Shown piece after piece: positions 56,070-64,000 of a stretch of DNA of 64,000 nucleotides (the first letter of the stretch is position 1; each line of letters starts with the position of its first letter). The notes beneath the pieces were generated by a model that saw only the letters and a program-made list of their open reading frames with translations, was not told where the DNA came from and ran no database searches. The stretch lies in assembly GCA_037447655.1 (NCBI GenBank), contig JBBHKE010001215.1:97821-161820 (forward strand), given 5' to 3'. Source of the stretch: Zygnema cylindricum (Eukaryota > Streptophyta > Zygnematophyceae > Zygnematales > Zygnemataceae). Both the position numbers and the translations under genes were made by a program.

Positions 56070-56422
56070 GGGTGAAGTTCCATCGGACGAAAAGTGAGGT
56101 CGTTTACAGAAATTCGGACCTCTGTACAACTCCGTACCTCCTATTTTGTTTTTATTAGTGAACAACATTACAGAGAATCTTGCCAATATTCTCCAAAGCT
56201 CTGGGAGGTAACAATGACCGTTGGATATTTTTTCGCGAAGCATTCGCTTCAAAAGTTTCTGTAAATGGTGATGTACTATACCTCTCATTGAGCCGCGACA
56301 CGTTGGATGAAGAGCATACGTGTCACGATGGCATCCAACGTATCTTAAAAAAAATAGCACATGATATGTACATTTTGCCGTACAATTACAGAATTTCCTG
56401 ATGGAACTTCAGTACTTCACCC
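56070..56422. mobile_element. Harbinger/Tourist-like element, family M2, copy b
   Basis: This 353-bp element has ends GGGTGAAGTTCCATCGG and CCTGATGGAACTTCAGTACTTCACCC. It shares the TTA at 56067-56069 with copy a, so the two lie head to tail. Its subterminal sequence matches copy a (gaaaagtgaggtc, then 'ttcgtac'-rich text). Confidence 0.62.
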
Positions 56423-56562
56423 ATATTCTATTCCATAGATGTCCTATGCGCAAATCACGCACGGATTAAACTAACGATTACTGCGTAGAGTGAGCATCAA
56501 ACTATTTCGGCATTTTTAAAAGGGAATTGCTAATCGCAGAGACTATTTTTGCTGCGCGCAGG

Positions 56563-57050
56563 TACACCGTCAATCGCTATTAGAGTATATAACGCCAATT
56601 CGGTGCCCTTTTTTCAAAAAAAAACCTCAAATACAATCGATAATTCTATTTTTTCCATTATTCTAATTAGGTTTTCAATTGCATTAGTAATGGAAGTACA
56701 TGATAAAATAGTGTGGGAATACGGATAGGGTATCTCATGCAATGGTACTTTTGAATTAGAAGGCATAAAGACACTTAACATTGTAACATGTGAATTACTA
56801 GAAGAAAAGGTAAACTTCGTCGAAATAAATCATTCTCATATGTTCGTCGTCGACCGGTGTGAACAGCAGCGCGTCACAATGTAATTGCGGATGCATGCGT
56901 AGACATTTGGGGCAAGTATTTATTGTCCCGAACAACCCAAATTAAGTTTGTTAATTAGTATATATATATATTTAAAAAAAAATCGATTAGTGTTATTAAC
57001 ACTAATTCTTTTTACGCTATTGTCCTTTACTCTAATAGCGTTGGATTGTA
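56563..57050. mobile_element. MITE-like element, family M1, copy 4 (long form)
   Basis: The left repeat TACACCGTCAATCGCTATTAG and the right end CTAATAGCGTTGGATTGTA bound 488 bp resembling the interior of the long copy at 48862-49404. Terminal repeats are diverged, so it is older. Confidence 0.6.
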
Positions 57051-57864
57051 GTTGTCCGAAATTGTGCATTTGGAAGTACAATTTTGTACAAACTACGTAC
57101 CTTTAGTTCGATGGCGATCAATCCGATGAACAACTTTAACGGCGGAATATTGTGGCGGTTAAAAAAGTGTCGGCTTGCGACGTCGACCGTCATTAAAAAA
57201 AAAAGACGCGGCGGTTTCTGTAACAAAACTATGACCACATATAAATAAAATGGACAGCGGTGGTTCGCGAAAATTAAGGGCGTGACATGTATGATCTCGC
57301 ACGAAACAAAATAAACTTAGTACAAAATAAAAAAGCGTACCCGCTTTTAAATATTGATTAAAACTAAAATGATGCATCGTCACGCGCGACCAAATGAAGT
57401 CACACTATTTACAAATCAACACCTCCACATAACGTACTTCAAGGGTTCAGCGTTCGTGTTCGCGAGTAGATTTCATTTTTGAGACTAAGTCAAATGTGTG
57501 TGAGCTACTTGCGAGCAACCATTTTATTTTTATGTGGCTGCCGCAGTTTTGTTATAGTAAACTTGCGCCGGCCGTGTGAAATGTTTTTCTTTAATGACAG
57601 TCGACGTTCGCAAGCGCGACAGTCTTTTAACCGTCTTTACAATATTTCGCCAATCAAAGTTGTTCGACGGATTGACCGTCAAATCTAAAATCAAAGGCAT
57701 GTAGCTTGTAGAAACTGTACTTCAAATGTACAATATCTGACAACTACCTGCGCGCAACAAAAATCGTCTATGCGATTAGCAATTTCCTTTTTAAAATTAG
57801 TACCTTATTTTGACTTTCAAATGTCATTTTTTTTTAATATTTAGTACCCTAAAAAACTGAAAAG

Positions 57865-58269
57865 TTCAACGAACTAGCAGCAAGCGACGGAATTTACAGC
57901 GTCTCCAACGGTGGCTTCCTTTAGAAGACGGAGTGGAGGACAGATGAAAACAAGCGCGCTTTAATGAAGCAAAACTGCTCAAGGAAGTCGCCGTTGGAGA
58001 TACCATATATTCCGCCGCTCCCCACTAGTTCGTTGCAACGAACTAGCGCCGCTACCGGCGTCTGTAAAAAGTCCAGCGAACTATCAGCGAAATATATGAC
58101 GTTTGTAAAATGTTCAAAGAACTAGCGGCGAGCGGCAGAATTTACGGCGTCTGAAAAATTTCAACGAACTAGCAACGATCGGCGGAATTTACCGCGTCTC
58201 CAACGGCGGCTTCCTTTTGAAGACGGAGTGGATGACAGATAAAAAAACACGCGCGCTAATGAAGCAATG
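57865..58269. repeat. Repeat cluster built on CAACGAACTAGC units
   Basis: A ~107-bp unit (TTCAACGAACTAGC, then AATTTAC.GCGTCTCCAACG, then GAAGACGGAGTGGA) occurs at 57865-57971 and again at 58160-58269. Shorter partial copies lie at 58066-58160, and inverted pieces lie between (GTTCGTTGCAACGAAC palindrome at about 58030-58045). The layout suggests a rearranged inverted-repeat transposon or satellite seed. Confidence 0.65.
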
Positions 58270-58482
58270 TTTTGTTTTTTTTTTAATGTCCGTACAATTT
58301 TGCGTACAGTGTGAAACGTACGAAATTTACGAAACAAGCGAATACTGCGTAGTTTTCGAAAAAATGTCCAAATTCGTACGAATTGGACAACTATGTTCTA
58401 TTCTATAAAGGTACAATACCAGTTGTACTTTCTAGTTTTTTTTCAAAAAATGCGTTGTTTTTCTAAATTGTTAACTTTTCGT

Positions 58483-59243
58483 TGTTGTTCTACAACCACC
58501 GGTGCAGGTGGAGGAGCAGCAGTAGTAGTAGAAGAAGACATGATACACTCTCAGAAGCTATCTAGAATCCTACCAAACAACTGTTCTTAAGTGCTCACCA
58601 ATTCTTATACAAGCATCCAAACTTCACAAAACTCTATCAGAATATAGAGTAGCATAAACAGTGATAACTCCCAAAGTTTCAGCACAATTGACCTGACAAC
58701 ACTCAAGATATAATACTCAAAAGATTCCCAAAAACTGTTTGCAGTTTTACTACTTGGAAGTCTGGATACATAATATGTTATGAGTCCTAAGTCTTATACT
58801 TGTGTTGAACTGGCAACACCAGTGTACTTGAGAGGTACATCAAACCACCAAGCTACCACTAATCTGTCAAGCTACCATTGAGCTATCACTAAGCTACCAC
58901 TGAGCTATCACTAAGCTACCACTGAGTTACCCACTAAGTTACCACTGAGTTCCCAGTAAGTTGACTAGAATCGTATCTATCGCAGTTGCTCTATCCTGTA
59001 CAGAATCACATTATGAATATCAGACGTTGCGTTGTCCATACGGACCATATCAAATATAATAGGGGTTGCGTTGTCCTGTTTTGTTGCAGCTTCGCTGCTG
59101 CGCTGCTCTACTGTATAACAACTGCTCTGATGTATAGCAGCTGCGCTAGCAGCTGCGCTGCTCTGTCTGTATAGCAGTTGCGCTGCTTTGCCTGTAAAGC
59201 AGCTGCGCTGCTCTGAGACTGAAAGCTTTCCAAAAAGACAACA
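58483..59243 (-). mobile_element. Solo copia LTR with exact target-site duplication
   Basis: This 761-bp LTR runs from TGTTG (59243) to CAACA (58483), with TTCGT at 58478-58482 and 59244-59248. It contains GCAGCTGCGCTGCT repeats in U3 (59090-59215) and a TATAAGACTTAGG core (58786-58798). The Gag start ATG at 58541 opens 19 codons and two bases to the end (MSSSTTTAAPPPAPVVVEQ). It is related to the C-type LTR. Confidence 0.93.
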
Positions 59244-59422
59244 TTCGTAAATTACGTTTAATTTTCAAGTACGAATAAATTGGACGTAAAATTTCAAAGG
59301 GTTGAAAGAACTCCGTGAATCGCTATTAGAGTCAATGAATAATTGGTGTAAAGAAAAAATTCGTGTTATTGACTTCATTTTGGGTTGAAGAGCCTAACTC
59401 CAACAAAAATTAACCCTGATTT

Positions 59423-60120
59423 AACGGTGAACCTCCACCATGCGAAAACTGGAGAAGTAACTTACCGTTCTAAGCCGTACTGTTTTTTTTTTATATAAAA
59501 CATGTTCTCCAAACATTTTGACGAATATTTTCATCGTCGGATTTTGCTTTTTCGAAGCAATCGCTCATTCTGTCCAATGTCTGAAGAGTCTCCTTAACTG
59601 TCCTCGATGGAGACTTGCCACACACTGGACGTGTCTATTGGTACACTTGGAAACATAAAGATATCATCCACAGCGGAGGAGCGATGACGACCTCACAATT
59701 GCCAAAGGCCACGTACCTTCGTACAAGGTGGATTTGAAAGCGACGAAAAAATCTTTGCCGCAAGATATCTCTCTGACGACTCTTTTCCTTCGTGGAAAAA
59801 ACTTTGCTTACAAAACATAATGGCAAACGATGAAGCACAAATTTTCTTTTTGAAAAGGATTTCAAAACGGTCGGTATAACTAAGTGAGAAGAACGTACAA
59901 ATTGTACATTCGCATCGCGTTGCAATATATTTAAATATGCATTTGTCCGTACATAATGTTCAAGTTTTGTGCTTTTCAAATCTTTTAATATTCCCTGCCG
60001 ACTAAACAAGATCCTACATGGTTCCAATCGCAATCCAGCACGTCATCAATTGGTGCTTCGTTGACATAACCCGATGGAGAAGTGATAAAAATATTACTGC
60101 CGGTAAACGTGTCCGTACGA
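59423..60120. mobile_element. Diverged M2-like copy
   Basis: The start (ACGGTGAACCTCCACCATGCG) and several interior blocks match 55405-56066, including 'cgatggagaagtga....tattactgcc....aacg.gtccgta.gatta'. A separate matching pair, 60205-60300 versus 55295-55390 (ttcacatagtcgacgtttg.acatgtg), suggests that a larger segment was duplicated. The right terminal repeat is lost. Confidence 0.5.
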
Positions 60121-60300
60121 TTAATGGAAATGCGTGGTGGACCATGACCTTTATGCACCCAACAGTGATTTGGATACACATTCAAATGTTGTAGCAACGA
60201 TAGTCGGTGTTCAGATAGTCGATGTTTGAACATGTGAGAACAAGTTCGCGCCATTCTCTGTCATCTTTATGAATGGGAATCAAATTTGAGTGCGCTTTTC

Positions 60301-62870
60301 GGTGGCGACGCACTCAATTTTCCTTCATACACTTATTCCGTACATCGGCACAAAATAATGAGAACATTAGTTAGAACAGACACATTTTGTGCATTATAGT
60401 AATATATTTTTTAAAAACAGTCGAGAGTAATTAATCGTTAATGCTAATTAAATAGTACCTATATTACGTAAAATTGGGTGAAGTTTGATTTAAGTTGTAG
60501 TAGCATTTTTGATTAAGTGTTTTTTTAGTTTTTGTACTTTTTATTTCATTTTGAAGTCAAAGTTGGTCAACGCATTTTATATACAGTGCGTTTGTTATAT
60601 GAAATATTCATTATTTTTGGGGGGTTTTATGCGTTTGGTACCTCTTTGTTTTATTCTATGATCAAAAGTCGTAATTTAGGGGGGGCGAATGTGTATTACT
60701 TACACTTATAGCGTTTTACCATGTAATGTACCTTATTTCGTTTTCTTTGCCACACTGGACGTTTTCAAATTATTTCACGAATTCTGTAAAGTTCGTAGCA
60801 CGGTCTTCACGCGATTCCTGACGGGTGGGTTTTGGGATGGCAGTCAGAGATTCTGGCGTTACGTACGAACTCTTTTACCCATATTTTGAAAAAATAAATT
60901 CTTATAGTACCCTATAAAATTAACCTTATCGGGCATCGAACACTTGACAACTACAATATTTCAAACCTGGTTTACTATATGCTTTCTACGACTTTTGCAT
61001 ATTACGCATATTATATATAGTACATTACATATTATACGCGCCATTTTCGCACTAAACCTATTTTACAACTTTGTTGCTTAAACCGCGCTAAAACTCACTT
61101 TTTATCTATGTTTTAAAGCATAGGTCAAGCTTATTGCTTTGTGCTCTCATATTGTACAGCTAGATTTAACGTAAAGTGACATCGTATGTATTTTGTTTTC
61201 TGCAAAAATAAGGGAATAAAAAATCTATCGAGAGTGAATTTATGGCGTTCATTGATTTTTAAAATTTTGAACACCTAACCGATTGGTTTTACTTGAGCAC
61301 ATGGACAAGTTTATACCCTAGCAAGAGAGTGTTTCAAGAATAAATTATGTTGGTATAACAAACAACAACCTCGTGGAAGTTTTCCACTATCGAGAAGTTG
61401 GTCAACTTTACAATGAAGCTCACCAACGATTTCCACTGGAGGGGGTGGTGACATTCATGCTTTCATGCTCTCGTCCCATTCCTTGTGTCTCAAACAATCA
61501 TCTCCCTTTCTAAGTGGTTTCTCATAGAGGCAACATGTTTTCTTCCACTCACCAACTTGGTAGAGAAACCACTCTCCTCCCTTGTTCCAGAATCAGGTGG
61601 TTGGTTTAGGACTTGATGCATTATGAGGTTGTCACCCCCATACAGTCTTCGTTTCTCAAGTCGTCTCTTTTATACACTTCTCGTGCCATGGTTGGAACTC
61701 CAGTTATGGGGCGAACTCCAGTTTTGGGGCTTGACTAACGTCTGTCCTATTTTTTCTCACGCCACACCTCCACACAAGTTTACAACCACTAGGTCTAAGC
61801 TTAGAGTCACTCGTATTTTTTGGATCTTTAGTGTGCTTGTGTGACCGCCTCTTTGAGTTGACAACAACTTTTGTTTTGTTGATCCCATGAAGACTAGATG
61901 ATTAAGTAGTTTCATAGGGACTTCATTGTGACTATTGCCTCGGAGGTGGGGTTTTTTGTTTAACACAAGGTCACACATAATATGATTTTTGCATAGGATG
62001 GAGATATTGTGTTTGACGCTTCTTCTTGGGGACCATAGACGTGGTTTGACATCGTGTGATTTTTTACCTTCATTTTACTTTAAACCAATCTTCATTGCAA
62101 TCGGTTTGCCATCTCGCATTTAAAAAAAAATGCTTCCTATCTTATCTTGTTTCATGTATGTAACCAAATTAGTTGCCTATAACTAGCTCATAAAAGTTCG
62201 TTCATGTATAGAGTGGACTGCTCCAATGGCTTTGGAAAAAACCGATTGTTATGGTTTAAACATACTGGAGCTAACATAAAACATGTTTCACGTATTATAA
62301 AGTGAAAATTTTACAATTTTGTTGTGAATAAGAAACTTAATTGGTTTCCTTTGAAAATTATTGCGTACATTGACTGTCTTAATGGTTTGTTATGGACCAT
62401 TTATGTCTCCTAAAAGTAAAGAGTTGAAAGAGGTTAACAGATTAGTACAGCAGGTCATCAGATTTATGAATTTGTTTTGTTTACGTTTACATGGACCGTT
62501 TTTAATTGTTTTTTTTGACCAGCGCGGTTTGGGATTCATCTGGTATGTTTATGGGATCATGTGTGTCACCAAAACAAGCAATAGAAGTAAAGAGTGATCA
62601 TTTCATACCCTGAATCATAAGGGCTTATAAACCATTCTGAAGGTCTAGTGGACAGTATGTTCAAATAATAATAATAACAAAAGCGGAAATAAGAAAACTG
62701 ATTTTAGCCACATTCATCACAAATCCACCTTCAAAATAATTTGCTTTACAAAGTTTATTGTGCACATTATAGGCTTTTCAATACGCGTTACACATCATTA
62801 AAAAAAATTCCCCACTAAAATCACATATCATACATCATACATCCTACATTATACGTATATATCCTTAAAG
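60301..62870. other. Intergenic, no gene recognised
   Basis: This AT-rich DNA has short frames only, none with a known motif. The segment 61400-61860 is somewhat less AT-rich and contains frames of about 70 codons on both strands, with no support for either. Confidence 0.45.
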
Positions 62871-64000
62871 GGCCGACTTTATTAAAAAGCGCGATGGTAA
62901 ACCATATAAGTCCATAGGAACAAAAGGAAGTAGCATTGCTAAAACTGAAAAAACCACATGACTACAGAATAAAAAAAAGGAAAATCAAGGCAAAACCAAC
63001 AAAAATACGAAAGAATGGCAGGGAAATCACAACCACCTTAAAAAGCAAAACCCCGCAACAAGCATTAGGGAAAAAGAACCTGACAAAAAAAAATCTGAGG
63101 CATTACGTAAGTCCCCGTCCCGAAGCACGAGGAGGAAGTTCCGGAAGTGATCCTTAACGAAAATGACGATCGAAGTATAAGAGCCAACCCCGTTGTAGAG
63201 CCACGGAAAACGTTGACGAAAAAAGGAATGGGAAAAACTCGGGCTCAAGTCCCCGCCTCTCGAAGCCGCCGACGAGGAAAAGTCGCCCAAAGCCACCCAC
63301 ACAACCATTTTTGAGCCATCTAATGACCATCCATAGTGTCACAACATGCATAATCACGCTTCCTTTAAGTCACGGTAGGTATCTGGAGCAGTTGTGATTA
63401 GGTTTGGTAGGGTTGTAAACAATATCACCAAATGTGACGGCGACTTACCGCAAAGGTCAACTGGACGAGAAAATAACAATGCGAGAGACCGCCGGGCGTG
63501 AAAAAAATCCCGAAAGAAGCGTCTAACAATGGTGTCGAAGTGGTGGCCCAATCAACTCGCCCCCGTGGGAGCAACAAACAAATGGACCCCGTCGGGCTCG
63601 AGAACGTGGCCACAAGAGCAAACGAGTGAGCCAAACAAAGGTGGGTGAGGGAGGCCAAGGCGGAACCTAAGGGCCGTCGTGAACTGAGCCGGGGTGAAAC
63701 GAAGAGTAGATAAAATAGGGATAGCCAATAGTCAAGCTTCAGAGCCAGGTCCACCACAAGACAGGAAGCGTGCACGCGAAGAATCGGAAGGAAGCGCCTC
63801 GAGAAGCTCGTATTTAATAGTGGCGACAACCCGATCAGAAATGGATTATTGAAGACGCGCAACTGATGTCGTAACAAGAGTGGAAAAATCAACATGTCCT
63901 CGATAGCAGCCGGATTAAGAGAAAGTGATGCATCTAAAAGGGACCGTTGGAAGGCGAGCTCACCATCTGAAGCACCGGGAACCACGGCCGCAAGAATAGG
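62871..64000 (-). other. GC-richer block with a 186-codon minus-strand frame (63425-63985)
   Basis: Base composition rises sharply compared with the preceding 10 kb. The longest frame (63425-63985, minus) is Leu/Ser-rich (SLLDASLSLNPAAIEDMLIFPLLLRHQL) with no recognised domain. The plus strand gives Arg/Lys/Glu-rich text with stops, resembling a basic retroelement nucleocapsid region. The block may be a decayed transposon continuing beyond the window. Function unknown. Confidence 0.25.

Overview
The window looks like nuclear DNA of a land plant. It holds one cellular gene, a leucine-rich-repeat receptor kinase with a plant-type intron, set among nested Ty1/copia LTR retrotransposons and small inverted-repeat DNA elements. 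No bacterial operons, rRNA genes, CRISPR arrays or Ty3/gypsy pol genes were recognised. The species cannot be named from sequence alone. The copia primer-binding sites are unlike those usual in seed-plant copia elements, which may hint at a non-seed plant, but this is weak evidence.

Layout: (1) 1-25.2 kb is a nested stack, mostly on the minus strand. A D-family copia remnant (1-2609) is interrupted by element 2 (3' LTR at 2615-3460). Element 2 is interrupted in gag by element 3 (7417-20782, flanked by CATCT). Element 3 was hit by an LTR at 9649-10714 and by the full plus-strand element C (14345-20513, flanked by CCATA). A non-copia patch of unknown origin lies at 20.8-21.65 kb. Then come two D-type LTRs in opposite orientation and another D-family pol remnant, which carries a 230-bp LTR-like element with a tRNA-like sequence inside (24897-25126, flanked by TTCAT). 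(2) 25.2-33.3 kb is an E-type LTR split by the full plus-strand element B (25494-32526), which contains a solo A-type LTR (27742-28469, flanked by GTAAG). (3) 33.3-37.0 kb is a 5'-truncated but fairly well preserved copia element F. (4) 37.0-42.65 kb is copia element G on the minus strand, with its own solo LTR insertion. (5) 43.67-47.54 kb is the receptor kinase gene on the minus strand. (6) 47.5-64 kb is AT-rich intergenic DNA with several inverted-repeat (MITE-like) families, one perfectly flanked solo LTR (58483-59243) and no convincing gene.

The main observation is shared by nearly all copia families here except F. Target-site duplications fix the LTR ends exactly, and they show that the gag ATG lies inside the LTR (U5), 18-59 nt before its end. 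The open frame continues through the primer-binding site. Where readable, that site resembles GGTTATGGGCCC, the internal (anticodon-arm) initiator-tRNA-Met primer site of Drosophila copia, rather than the tRNA 3'-end site usual in plants. Gag starting in the LTR is known from yeast Ty1. The combination with an internal-tRNA primer, across several families of one plant locus, deserves follow-up. Most pol genes are broken, so the locus is a fossil record: the receptor kinase is probably the only functional protein gene in the window.
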